Below are positions 43,716-51,967 of a stretch of 64,000 nucleotides of DNA, one piece after another (positions within the stretch are counted from its first letter, which is position 1; the number at the start of each line of letters is the position of its first letter). The stretch is from NCBI GenBank assembly GCA_052387675.1, contig JBQTIY010000002.1:396043-460042 (forward strand), in the 5' to 3' direction. The notes under the pieces are model-generated. The model was not told the DNA's origin and did not search any database. It saw nothing but the letters and a program-made list of their open reading frames with translations. A program made the position numbers and the translations under genes. This DNA is from JBQTIY01 sp052387675 (lineage in GTDB: Bacteria; Planctomycetota; B15-G4).

Positions 43716-46133
43716 TCAGTTCCTCAGGGGCTTGCCGGTGGTCAGGAGCGCCTGCATGCGCGCGCGCGTCTTCTCTTCGCCGAGCAGCGAGAGGAAGGCC
43801 TCGTGCTCGAGATCGAGCAAATCCTGTTCCGAGACGCGCGCGCCGGCCGGGCGCGCACCGCCGCAGAAGACGTGCGCCAACTTGCTTGAGACCAGCCGAT
43901 CGTGCGGCGAGATAGCGCGCGCTTCGGCCAGATTGAAGAGCCCGACGCCCAGCGCAGCCAGCCCGGCCTCGCCGAGCACGCGCAGGTCCTGGCGCGGGAG
44001 CGGAGCGCGGTAGCCGGCGCGGTGCAGTTCGAGCACGGCCAGCCGCGCCTCGTAGAGCAGCTGGTCGACATTGGCCACGATGCGATCGGTGCTCGCCAGC
44101 AGTCCCAACTCCTGCGCCCGTTCCGCGGAGCCCGAGACTTCGGCCTTGGCCACGATCGTGAAGCTGCGCTGCATGAAAGGCAGGCCATCGAATTCCACAT
44201 CGGTCGGCCACGCTTCGTCGAGGCGCCGCACGAGTTCCTTGCAGCCGCCGCCAGCGGGGATGAGCCCGGCGCCGACTTCCACGAGTCCGAGGTAGCTGTC
44301 GCGCGCAGCCACGACGCGGCTGGCGTGGAGCGCAAGCTCACAGCCGCCGCCCAGCGTGAGGCCGCGGCAGGCCACGACGACGGGCACGGCGGAGAAGCGC
44401 AAGGCTTGGTTGAGCGCCTGGAAACGGCGCACGAGCCCCGAGACGTCCGCCGTTTGGCCGGCCTCCACCAGCGCCAGGATGGCCTTCAGATCCGCGCCCG
44501 CACTGAAGTTGTCGGCCTGGTTGCCGATGACCAGGCCGCAGCCCTCGCGTTGCACGCGCCGCAGGCCGCGCTCAAGCAGCGCGCCGGCATCCTCGCCGAG
44601 CACGTTCAGGCGGCTGTGGAACTCGAGGCCAAAGACACCCTCGCCGAGATCGAGCAGCGAGGCACCGCGCAAGGTCTCGACGACCGCACCCGCGGAGCGC
44701 CGCTCATCGAGGTCGAGCACGCGCGCCCGCGGCGGCAGTGCGACCGGCCGGCCGGCACGCTGGTCGTAAACCAGGCGGCGTCCGGGTTCCTGGCTCGAAT
44801 AAAAGCGCCCTTCGGCCTGCGCCTGGACGGCGCTCACGAGCGGGGGCACGGACAGGCCGGCCGCGCTGAGCCGAGACACGAGCTGCGGCACGCCGATCGC
44901 ATCCCACAACTCGAAGGGGCCGAGCGCCCAGCCGAAGCCCCAGCGCATCGCGCGATCGATCGACGGCAGATCGTCGGCGATCTGCGGCGCGCAGAGCGCG
45001 GCGTAATGAAGACTCGTTAGCAAGTGAGCGCTGAGCAGCTCGGTTGCGGGGCCGGGCTGACTCAGCAGCGCCGCGACGCGCGCGCCGGCCGCAGGGATCT
45101 TTGCTGCCGCTCCGGCCGCGCGCGGATCGAGCGCCGGCAGCGGCACATAGTCCAGCGTGCGCGGGTCGAGCATGAGGATCTCGCCCGGAGCGCCGCCCGG
45201 TCCCTTCTCCGCGCGACGATAGAAGCCGGTGCCGCTCTTGACCCCGAGGCGCCCCTGCTCCACCAGCCGCTCGAGCAGCGGCGGCACGCGCAGCGCGGCA
45301 TCGCCGGGCAAGGCTTGCTGCAAGGTGCGCGCCACGCGCAGCAGCGTGTCGAGTCCCACGAGGTCCGCCGTGCGAAAGGTGGCGCTCTTGGGCCGGCCGA
45401 TGAGTTCGCCCGTCAGGGCATCGATCTGCACCACGCTCGCCGCGCCGGACTCCAGCAGCCGCAGCGCATCGAGAAAGGCGGCGATGCCGATGCGATTGGC
45501 GATGAAGTTGGGCGTGTCGCGGGCCACGACGCAGCCCTTGCCCAGGTCGCGCTCGGCAAAGGCAGCGAAGGCAGCCAGGACGGCGCGGTTGGTCTGCGGC
45601 GCCGGCACCAGCTCGAGCAAGTGCATGTAGCGCGGCGGGTTGAAAAAGTGCGTCACAAAGAAGCGTGCTTGCCGTGCCGGCGAAAGCGCCTCGGCAAGCA
45701 CTGCGCAGCGCAGGCCCGAGGTGTTGCTCGTGAGCAGCGCGTGCGGCGCCAAGTGCGGCTCGAGCCGGCGATAGAGCTCGGCCTTGACGGCCGCGTCTTC
45801 CACCACCGCCTCCAGCACCCAGTCCACTTCGGCAAGCTGCTTCAGATCGTCTTCCAGATTGCCGACCGTGATCGCCTGCGCGAGGCGCGGCACCGTGAAG
45901 GCCGGCGGCTGCGCGAGCAGCGCCCGGCGCAGCCCCTCGCGGGCCAGCCGATTGCGTACCGCCGGATGGCCGAGCGTGCGTCCAGCCTCCTGCTCCTCCG
46001 GCAGGAGCTGCTGCGGTGGCACATCGAGGAGCAGCACCGACAGCCCGGCATTGGCCAGCAGCGCCGCCAGATTCGCGCCCATGACCCCGGCCCCCAGTAC
46101 GGCCGCGCGGCGAATCAGGAGGGTCTCGTTCAT
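43716..46133 (-). CDS. fadN: Bifunctional 3-hydroxyacyl-CoA dehydrogenase/enoyl-CoA hydratase (FadN-like)
   Basis: The 805-residue protein has the 3-hydroxyacyl-CoA dehydrogenase first and the crotonase domain last, the order of FadN rather than E. coli FadB. The NAD site is VLGAGVMGANLA near residue 12. FVTHFFNPPRYMHLLELVP and the GVKSGTGFYRR loop follow. The hydratase half shows GNQADNFSAGADLKAI and CRGLTLGGGCELALHA. It catalyses hydration and oxidation of enoyl-CoA. The start is ATG 46133. It is the first gene of the fadN-fadA-fadD operon. Confidence 0.95.
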   Translation of the reverse strand: MNETLLIRRAAVLGAGVMGANLAALLANAGLSVLLLDVPPQQLLPEEQEAGRTLGHPAVRNRLAREGLRRALLAQPPAFTVPRLAQAITVGNLEDDLKQLAEVDWVLEAVVEDAAVKAELYRRLEPHLAPHALLTSNTSGLRCAVLAEALSPARQARFFVTHFFNPPRYMHLLELVPAPQTNRAVLAAFAAFAERDLGKGCVVARDTPNFIANRIGIAAFLDALRLLESGAASVVQIDALTGELIGRPKSATFRTADLVGLDTLLRVARTLQQALPGDAALRVPPLLERLVEQGRLGVKSGTGFYRRAEKGPGGAPGEILMLDPRTLDYVPLPALDPRAAGAAAKIPAAGARVAALLSQPGPATELLSAHLLTSLHYAALCAPQIADDLPSIDRAMRWGFGWALGPFELWDAIGVPQLVSRLSAAGLSVPPLVSAVQAQAEGRFYSSQEPGRRLVYDQRAGRPVALPPRARVLDLDERRSAGAVVETLRGASLLDLGEGVFGLEFHSRLNVLGEDAGALLERGLRRVQREGCGLVIGNQADNFSAGADLKAILALVEAGQTADVSGLVRRFQALNQALRFSAVPVVVACRGLTLGGGCELALHASRVVAARDSYLGLVEVGAGLIPAGGGCKELVRRLDEAWPTDVEFDGLPFMQRSFTIVAKAEVSGSAERAQELGLLASTDRIVANVDQLLYEARLAVLELHRAGYRAPLPRQDLRVLGEAGLAALGVGLFNLAEARAISPHDRLVSSKLAHVFCGGARPAGARVSEQDLLDLEHEAFLSLLGEEKTRARMQALLTTGKPLRN

Positions 46134-46192
46134 CGTCCGCCGATCTTCGCATCCGGCTCTGCCGGCTGCCACGATTCCAGCGCGGCGCGGAA

Positions 46193-46258
46193 TGCGCCCG
46201 CGGGGAGCGCTTAGTGCGCCCGCGATGGGCGCTCAGTGCGCCCGCGGCGGGGGCTCGG
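46193..46258. repeat. Three tandem copies of a 22-base repeat
   Basis: The unit TGCGCCCGCG-N-GGG-CGCT-YA recurs with a period of 22 bases at 46193, 46215 and 46237; the last copy is diverged at its end. Each copy contains a GCGCCC...GGGCGC-type inverted repeat (best in the second copy, GCGCCCGCGATGGGCGC), so each could form a small hairpin. Confidence 0.6.
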
Positions 46259-46277
46259 CGGCGCCGCGCAGAAACCT

Positions 46278-46311
46278 AGCCGGCTCGGCCGGTGCGGCCG
46301 AGAGGCCGGCT
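46278..46311 (-). terminator. Long GC-rich hairpin, candidate terminator of the regulator gene
   Basis: AGCCGGCTCGGCCG pairs with CGGCCGA-gag-GCCGGCT across a GTG loop, giving 14 pairs with a 3-base bulge. On the minus strand it is followed by AGGTTTCTG. It lies about 300 bases after the stop of the regulator gene, so the assignment is tentative. Confidence 0.4.
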
Positions 46312-46612
46312 CGGAACTAGCGGGCCGCCGACCCCCGCCGCGTCGCACCCCGCTGCACGGGTGAAAGGCAGTTGGCGAACGAGACGTGCCCTGCCAACGG
46401 CGAACTTCGATCTGCTGGGCCAGTCGCCGGGCCGCTGATCGGGCGCAGCGCCGCGGCGACTCCCGGAGGTGCGTAGCCGGGCCTCCGCAGCGGATCGCCA
46501 CCGAGTTCGTGCGACTGCTGGTGTCGCGCGGGGGCGAGAGCGAGGACACACCGGCTAAGCACGCTCCGGGTCGCCGCAGAGCGGAGCCCCTAGGCAGCCG
46601 CGGAGCGGCAGC

Positions 46613-48061
46613 CTAGCTCGCGGGGCCGGTTCCGCCGGGGACGTAGAAGGAGAGCCCACGCACGTTCTCGTCCACGGCCAGGCGCTGCTGCAAGGGCGGG
46701 AAGGCACGCTGCCGGCAGTCGGTGCGATCGCAGAGCCGGCAGGTCGATCCGATCGGCACAGCGGCCTCGAGTTGGCCCAGGTCGACGCCATCGGCGTAGA
46801 CAAGTTCGCGCGCAAAGCGCACTTCGCAGCCCAGTCCGATGGCCAGCCGGCTCTGCGGCACCCGGAAGCCGCCGCCTTCCCGGCGTACCGTGCGAGCGAC
46901 GCAGAAGTAGGTCGTGCCGTCGGGCATGCGCGAGAGCTGAGTGCGGATGAAGCCCGGCGAGAGGAAGGCGGTGTGCACGTTCCAGCGTGGGCAACTGCCG
47001 CTGTAGCGTGCGAAACGAATCCCGCTGGCGGAGAAGCGCTTGCTGATGTTGCCGGCGATGTCCACGCGAATGAAATGGAAGGGGACGCCGAGCGCGCCGG
47101 GCCGCTGCAGCGTCGTGAGCCGATGACAGACCTGCTCGAAGCTCGTGCGGAAACGGTGCCCCAGCATCTCGATGTCGTAGCGCACCGAACGCGCCGCCTG
47201 CCGGAAGGACTCGTAGGGCATGAGCACGGCGCCGGCAAAGTAGTTGGCCAGCGCGATGCGGGCCAGCGAACGCGCGTCAGCGGTGCCGAGTTTGCCGTGT
47301 GCGACATAGCCATTGATGAGTTCGCGGCAGCCGAGCAGCGCCAGTTGGTGCGCGAGTTGAAAGGAGCGGCTGCGCGGCGGCAGGACTTCGGAGAGCAGGA
47401 GCACGCGCGACTGAGGGTCGTAGCGGCGCACGAGATCCTGATCCTCGTCGCTGGAAACGACGCGCACTTGCACCGCGTGCTCGCGCTTCAGGTACTCGAC
47501 GAGATGGCGATCCGTCTCCCCCGAAGCGAGGCTCGCCTGCTGCCCGACGTGCTCGGCGGCTTCCTCCAGAGCTGGAAAGTGATTCTGATGGTCTTGGAGG
47601 AAGTCGGAGACTTCCTCCTCGGGCGGCGGGGTGCTGCTCATGAACACGACCGGAGCTCGACCGGCCAGGCCTTGGGCGGTCTGGCCCTGGAGCTGCTCGC
47701 GGGCCGAGGCAAAGGCTCGGTAGAGCCCCACCACCGCACCGCAGGCTTGCGGCGAAGCCTGCACCCAATCGATCAGATCTTCTGCACGTGGCCGCTGTCC
47801 TTCGAAGACGACGTCTCCGAAGATCTCGGTCAGCTCCGAAAGGAGCACGGCGTGCTCGTCGCGGCTGAGATCGGCCAGTTCGAGCTGAAACTCCGCCGCC
47901 AGCTTGAGCAACAAGGGCACGGTGATGGCCCGCTGGTTGTGCTCGATGAGGTTCAGGTAGCTCGCGGAGATCGACAGCTTGTCGGCCAGCTGAACTTGGC
48001 TTAGCTGCCGAGCTTGGCGCAGCCGACGCAGCTTGGGTCCCAGGAGGAGTTTGCGTGCCAT
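46613..48061 (-). CDS. RamB/ScfR-type XRE transcriptional regulator (short-chain acyl-CoA sensing family)
   Basis: The 482-residue protein has an XRE helix-turn-helix at residues 7-62 (GPKLRRLRQARQLSQVQLAD; ASYLNLIEHNQRAITVPLL). A central ImmA/IrrE-like region follows (FQLAHQLALLGCRELINGYV; ANYFAGAVLMPYESFRQAAR). The C-terminal domain has CRLCDRTDCRQRAFPPL. This layout is that of RamB (regulator of acetate metabolism in Corynebacterium) and ScfR proteins. It starts at ATG 48061, with GGAG upstream. It is divergent from aceB-aceA, and RamB controls these genes in Corynebacterium, so it is the probable regulator of the shunt here. Confidence 0.9.
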   Translation of the reverse strand: MARKLLLGPKLRRLRQARQLSQVQLADKLSISASYLNLIEHNQRAITVPLLLKLAAEFQLELADLSRDEHAVLLSELTEIFGDVVFEGQRPRAEDLIDWVQASPQACGAVVGLYRAFASAREQLQGQTAQGLAGRAPVVFMSSTPPPEEEVSDFLQDHQNHFPALEEAAEHVGQQASLASGETDRHLVEYLKREHAVQVRVVSSDEDQDLVRRYDPQSRVLLLSEVLPPRSRSFQLAHQLALLGCRELINGYVAHGKLGTADARSLARIALANYFAGAVLMPYESFRQAARSVRYDIEMLGHRFRTSFEQVCHRLTTLQRPGALGVPFHFIRVDIAGNISKRFSASGIRFARYSGSCPRWNVHTAFLSPGFIRTQLSRMPDGTTYFCVARTVRREGGGFRVPQSRLAIGLGCEVRFARELVYADGVDLGQLEAAVPIGSTCRLCDRTDCRQRAFPPLQQRLAVDENVRGLSFYVPGGTGPAS

Positions 48062-48127
48062 GGAGGACTCCGGCGAGAGGTCTCCGAGCCTGCCCCACAT
48101 TTACAGACTTTTCAACTTCACATCGCG

Positions 48128-48152
48128 TAACGGCAATCGCTAATCGCCATTA
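48128..48152. promoter_or_regulatory. Candidate operator palindrome between the regulator and aceB
   Basis: An interrupted palindrome of the form TAA-n-GGC-n-AT-n5(+)-AT-n-GCC-n-TTA spans 25 bases (eight symmetric pairs matched), with TAATCGCC and CAATCGC as imperfect direct copies. It sits in the AT-rich divergent region, about 65 bases from the regulator start and 105 bases from the aceB start. Binding by the regulator is inference. Confidence 0.4.
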
Positions 48153-48221
48153 CATCAATGATTGCAGTGACTTATTGACGAAGAATGATTCCGTGTCAAG
48201 CTGTGAATCGATTTCGGGCAC

Positions 48222-48241
48222 GTCCTGCCTGAGCGCAGGAC
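48222..48241 (+). promoter_or_regulatory. Hairpin in the aceB leader
   Basis: GTCCTGC/GCAGGAC forms a 7-bp stem with loop CTGAGC. It ends 16 bases before the GTG start of aceB and holds the only AGGA in the leader. It could limit ribosome access, or it may simply be structure. Confidence 0.35.
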
Positions 48242-48257
48242 TTCGGGCTTTCACCAC

Positions 48258-49901
48258 GTGACGAACACCTCTGCAACCAAGACTCCCGTCGTGGGCGGCC
48301 TCACCGTCCTTGGGCCCAGCCTCGACTGCAGCGCCGAGATTCTCACGCCCGCCGCGCTGGCCTTCGTGGCCATGCTGCAGCGGCGCTTCGGTGCGCGCCG
48401 CAACGAACTCCTCGCTCGCCGCCAGGCCGTCGCCGCCCGTCTCGACGCGGGTGAGAAGCCGGACTTCCTGCCGGCGACGGCGGCGATTCGCGCAGGGACG
48501 TGGAAGGTCGCCGCGCTGCCCGCCGACCTCGCCGATCGGCGCGTGGAAATCACGGGACCGGTTGAACGCAAGATGATCATCAACGCGCTCAATTCGGGCG
48601 CGAGTGTCTTCATGGCGGATTTCGAGGACAGCACCGCTCCCACCTGGAGCAATGTCGTCGAAGGCCAGCTCCATCTGCGCGACGCCGTGCAGGGCACGAT
48701 CGAGTACCGCCATCCGCAGACCGGCAAGAGCTACCGCCTGGCCGAGCGCACGGCCGTGCTCTTCGTGCGTCCGCGCGGCTGGCATCTGCCGGAGCGCCAC
48801 GTCCTTGTAGACGGTGAGCCTGTCTCGGGCTCACTCTTCGATTTCGGCCTGTACGTCTTTCACAACGCCCGCGCTCTGCTCGACAAGGGCAGCGGGCCTT
48901 ACGTCTACCTGCCTAAGCTCGAGAGCCACCTCGAAGCGCGGCTGTGGAACGACGTCTTCGTCGCCGCGCAGCAGGCGCTGGGCCTGCCGCAAGGCTCGAT
49001 CCGCGCCACGGTGCTCATCGAGACGATTTTGGCCGCCTTCGAGATGGACGAGATCCTGTGGGAGCTGCGCGAACACAGCGCGGGTCTCAATTGCGGCCGC
49101 TGGGACTACATCTTCAGCTTCATCAAGAAGTTCCGCGAGCACCCCCAGTGCGTGCTGCCCGACCGCGCGCTCATCGGCATGACGCAGCACTTCTTGCGCA
49201 GCTACAGCCTGCTGCTCATCGCCACGTGCCATCGGCGCGGCGTGCACGCCATGGGCGGCATGGCCGCGCAAATCCCGATCAAGGGCGACGAAGGCCGGCA
49301 CCGCACCGCCATGGACAAGGTGACGGCCGACAAGCGCCGCGAAGTCAGCGATGGCCACGACGGCACCTGGGTGGCGCACCCCGCGCTGGTGCCGCTCGCC
49401 AAGGCCATCTTCGATGAGGGCATGCCCGGCCCGAACCAAATCGAGACGGCGCGAGCCGGCGTCAGCATCTCCGCCTCGGATCTGCTCGCCGTGCCCGCCG
49501 GTCCGCTCACGGAGGTCGGCCTGCGTCACAACGTCGATGTGGGCGTGCGGTATTTGGCGGCCTGGCTGGGCGGCACCGGCTGCGTGCCGATCCACGACCT
49601 CATGGAAGATGCCGCCACGGCCGAGATCTCGCGCACGCAGCTCTGGCAGTGGATTCGCCATCACGCCAGGCTAGATGACGGCCGCACGGTCGATGTCCCG
49701 CTCTTCCGCGCGGTGCTCGGCGAGGAACTCGCCAAGCTGCGCACCCAGCTCGGAGAGTCGGCCTGGCTGGGCAGCGCCACGGCGCGCGCGGGCGAACTCT
49801 TCGACGAACTTGTCACGGCGCGCCGGCTGCCGGACTTCCTCACCCTCCCCGCCTATGACCGAATTCTCTCCATTTCAGGGGCGTCGGCGGCCGATGGCTG
49901 A
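48258..49901 (+). CDS. aceB: Malate synthase A
   Basis: Malate synthase condenses glyoxylate and acetyl-CoA to malate. The 547-residue product has the isoform A features: GPVERKMIINALNSGASVFM, ADFEDSTAPTWSN, VLFVRPRGWHLPERH, and later GGMAAQIPIKGD and DGHDGTWVAHPALVP. LIETILAAFEMDEIL and LNCGRWDYIFSF complete the active-site side. The start is GTG 48258. The Shine-Dalgarno region is weak; the only AGGA lies 17 bases upstream in a hairpin. It forms an operon with aceA 60 bases downstream and is divergent from the RamB/ScfR regulator. Confidence 0.96.
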   Translation: MTNTSATKTPVVGGLTVLGPSLDCSAEILTPAALAFVAMLQRRFGARRNELLARRQAVAARLDAGEKPDFLPATAAIRAGTWKVAALPADLADRRVEITGPVERKMIINALNSGASVFMADFEDSTAPTWSNVVEGQLHLRDAVQGTIEYRHPQTGKSYRLAERTAVLFVRPRGWHLPERHVLVDGEPVSGSLFDFGLYVFHNARALLDKGSGPYVYLPKLESHLEARLWNDVFVAAQQALGLPQGSIRATVLIETILAAFEMDEILWELREHSAGLNCGRWDYIFSFIKKFREHPQCVLPDRALIGMTQHFLRSYSLLLIATCHRRGVHAMGGMAAQIPIKGDEGRHRTAMDKVTADKRREVSDGHDGTWVAHPALVPLAKAIFDEGMPGPNQIETARAGVSISASDLLAVPAGPLTEVGLRHNVDVGVRYLAAWLGGTGCVPIHDLMEDAATAEISRTQLWQWIRHHARLDDGRTVDVPLFRAVLGEELAKLRTQLGESAWLGSATARAGELFDELVTARRLPDFLTLPAYDRILSISGASAADG

Positions 49902-49961
49902 GGCCTTCGATCGACACGCCCCCACTCTCTCTCTTCGCCCAACTTAAAGGATCGAAACGCC

Positions 49962-51272
49962 ATGGCCCAGAACCCGAGCCACCAGAACGGCAAGCATCCC
50001 GACTCCGGCTCCTCGCCTGCGGCGGGCGCTCGCAGCGACTCCGCGCGCTGGGCGGGCATCAAGCGCGATTACTCCGAGGCCGACGTGGCCCGGCTGCGCG
50101 GTTCTGTGCGCATTCGCAACACGCTCGCCGAACTGGGCGCCGAGCGCCTCTGGGCCCTGCTGCACAACGAGCCCTGGGTCGCAGCGCTGGGAGCGCTCAC
50201 CGGTAACCAGGCGATGCAGCAAGTGCGCGCCGGCCTCAAGGCCATCTACCTCTCCGGCTGGCAGGTCGCTGCCGACGCCAACAACGCCGGCCAGATGTAC
50301 CCCGACCAGAGCCTCTATCCGGCCAGCTCGGTGCCCGATGTCGTGCGTCGCATCAATCGCACGCTCCAGCGCGCCGACCAGATTCAGCACATGGAGGGCA
50401 AGGGCGACATCCATTGGTTCGCCCCGATCGTGGCCGACGCGGAGGCCGGCTTCGGCGGTCCGCTGAATGCTTTCGAACTCATGAAGGGTCTCATTGAGGC
50501 TGGCGCCGCCGGAGTGCACTTCGAGGATCAGCTCGCCAGCGAGAAGAAGTGCGGCCACCTGGGCGGCAAAGTGCTCGTGCCCACGCAGACCTTCATCCGC
50601 ACGCTCAATGCGGCGCGGCTCGCGGCGGACACCATGGACGTGTCCACCGTGCTGGTGGCGCGCACCGACGCCGACAGCGCGCAGTTGCTCACGAGCGACT
50701 GCGACGAACGCGACCACGAGTTCATCACCGGCGAGCGCACGCCCGAAGGCTTCTTCCGCATCACGGGCGGCCTGGATTGCGCCATCGCTCGCGGCCGGGC
50801 TTACGCGCCTTACGCCGATCTCATCTGGTGTGAGACGAGCCACCCCGATCTGGCCGAAGCGCGCACCTTTGCCGAAGCCATTCGCAGCGAGTTCCCCAAC
50901 AAGCTCCTGGCCTACAACTGCTCACCTTCCTTCAACTGGAAGGCCAAGCTCGATAACCAGACCATCGCGAACTTCCAGCGCGAGCTCGCGGCCATGGGCT
51001 ACAAGTTCCAGTTCGTGACGCTGGCCGGCTTCCACTCGCTGAACCACGGCATGTACGAGCTGGCGCGACAGTACAAGGACCGCGGCATGGCCGCCTACTC
51101 CGAGTTGCAGCAGGCCGAGTTCGCCGCCGAAGCACAGGGCTACACCGCCACGCGCCATCAGCGCGAAGTCGGCACGGGCTACTTTGATGAGGTGTCCAAG
51201 GCCGTGTCGGGCGGCAACTCCTCCACGACGGCACTGACCGGCTCCACGGAAGAGGCCCAGTTCCGCCACTGA
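49962..51272 (+). CDS. aceA: Isocitrate lyase
   Basis: Isocitrate lyase splits isocitrate to succinate and glyoxylate. The 436-residue protein carries the catalytic KKCGH in LASEKKCGHLGGKVLVP, the SGWQVAADANNAG segment, VADAEAGFGGPLNAFELMK and the C-terminal EVGTGYFDEVS. It starts at ATG 49962, with AAAGGA nine bases upstream. It works with aceB to feed acetyl-CoA carbon from beta-oxidation into the TCA cycle. Length is typical of the bacterial 430-residue form, with a Ser/Gly/Ala-rich N-terminal extension. Confidence 0.97.
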   Translation: MAQNPSHQNGKHPDSGSSPAAGARSDSARWAGIKRDYSEADVARLRGSVRIRNTLAELGAERLWALLHNEPWVAALGALTGNQAMQQVRAGLKAIYLSGWQVAADANNAGQMYPDQSLYPASSVPDVVRRINRTLQRADQIQHMEGKGDIHWFAPIVADAEAGFGGPLNAFELMKGLIEAGAAGVHFEDQLASEKKCGHLGGKVLVPTQTFIRTLNAARLAADTMDVSTVLVARTDADSAQLLTSDCDERDHEFITGERTPEGFFRITGGLDCAIARGRAYAPYADLIWCETSHPDLAEARTFAEAIRSEFPNKLLAYNCSPSFNWKAKLDNQTIANFQRELAAMGYKFQFVTLAGFHSLNHGMYELARQYKDRGMAAYSELQQAEFAAEAQGYTATRHQREVGTGYFDEVSKAVSGGNSSTTALTGSTEEAQFRH

Positions 51273-51385
51273 TCGCCGCACCGAGCTGAGCGCTCTCGGG
51301 TAACTGGTTTCCTGCGGCGGGCTGCGTTAGCGTGTCTCGCCCTGGCCGGTTCGTCGGCCGCCATTCCCACTCGAGGCCGACCGCC

Positions 51386-51967
51386 ATGCCGCTCTCGCTT
51401 GCCCGCTGCTTTGTCGCTGCAACCCTCCTCGTGACGCTGACCTCATGCGCCAACGGGCCCGACGGCCAAGCGGCCGGCGACAACGCTGCCGCCACGGCCG
51501 CCACGGGTGCGGCGACGACAACTCCGCCCACGGCGGGCACGAGCGCACCCACCGCACCCGCCGCACCCGCCGCGCCCAGCGCGCCGCCGCCCGCGGCAAC
51601 GCCGGCCAATCCGCCCAGCTTTCGACTCCCGAGCGACGCGGAGCTGACCACGACGGCATCCGGCTTGCAGTACCAGATTCTGCGCCAAGGCAGCGGGGCG
51701 GCCCCCCTGCCCACGCAGAAGGTGACCGTGCATTACTGCGGCTGGCTGACCAATGGGCAGAAGTTCGACAGCAGTTTCGACCGAGGCCAGCCCATCAACT
51801 GGTCCGTCAGCCGGTTCATTCAGGGCTGGATTGAGGGCCTGCAGCTCATTCAGCCGGGCGGCGCGATCCTGCTCGTGGTGCCCGGCAACCTGGCTTATCC
51901 AAACGGCGGCCCGGGCACGCCCGGATCCACGCTGGTCTTCCATATCGAGCTGCTCGCGGTCACCTGA
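51386..51967 (+). CDS. FKBP-type peptidyl-prolyl isomerase lipoprotein
   Basis: The 193-residue protein has a signal peptide with lipobox (LVTLTSC, start ATG 51386). A Thr/Ala/Pro-rich linker (about 22-80) follows, then an FKBP domain (about 90-193): VTVHYCGWLTNGQKFDSSFD, RFIQGWIEGLQLIQPGGAI, NLAYPNGGPGTPGSTLVFHI. The FKBP core is clear, but some pocket residues differ from the consensus (I-P-G-W reads IQGW and LAYG reads LAYP). Activity is likely but not certain. It would help fold exported proteins. It is convergent with the CobC-like fusion gene. Confidence 0.85.
   Translation: MPLSLARCFVAATLLVTLTSCANGPDGQAAGDNAAATAATGAATTTPPTAGTSAPTAPAAPAAPSAPPPAATPANPPSFRLPSDAELTTTASGLQYQILRQGSGAAPLPTQKVTVHYCGWLTNGQKFDSSFDRGQPINWSVSRFIQGWIEGLQLIQPGGAILLVVPGNLAYPNGGPGTPGSTLVFHIELLAVT

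Larger units (their letters stand above)
46134..46612. other. 479-base non-coding region with repeats and hairpins
   Basis: No convincing gene lies between the fadN-like gene and the RamB/ScfR regulator. The left part holds a 22-base tandem repeat (46193-46258), then a long hairpin (46278-46311). The rest (46320-46612) is GC-rich and shows nothing recognisable. The fadN promoter must be near its left end. Confidence 0.6.

Noticed and set aside
48175..48204. TTGACG as the -35 box of an aceB promoter
   Set aside because: No acceptable -10 box lies 16-18 bases downstream, so no promoter was called.
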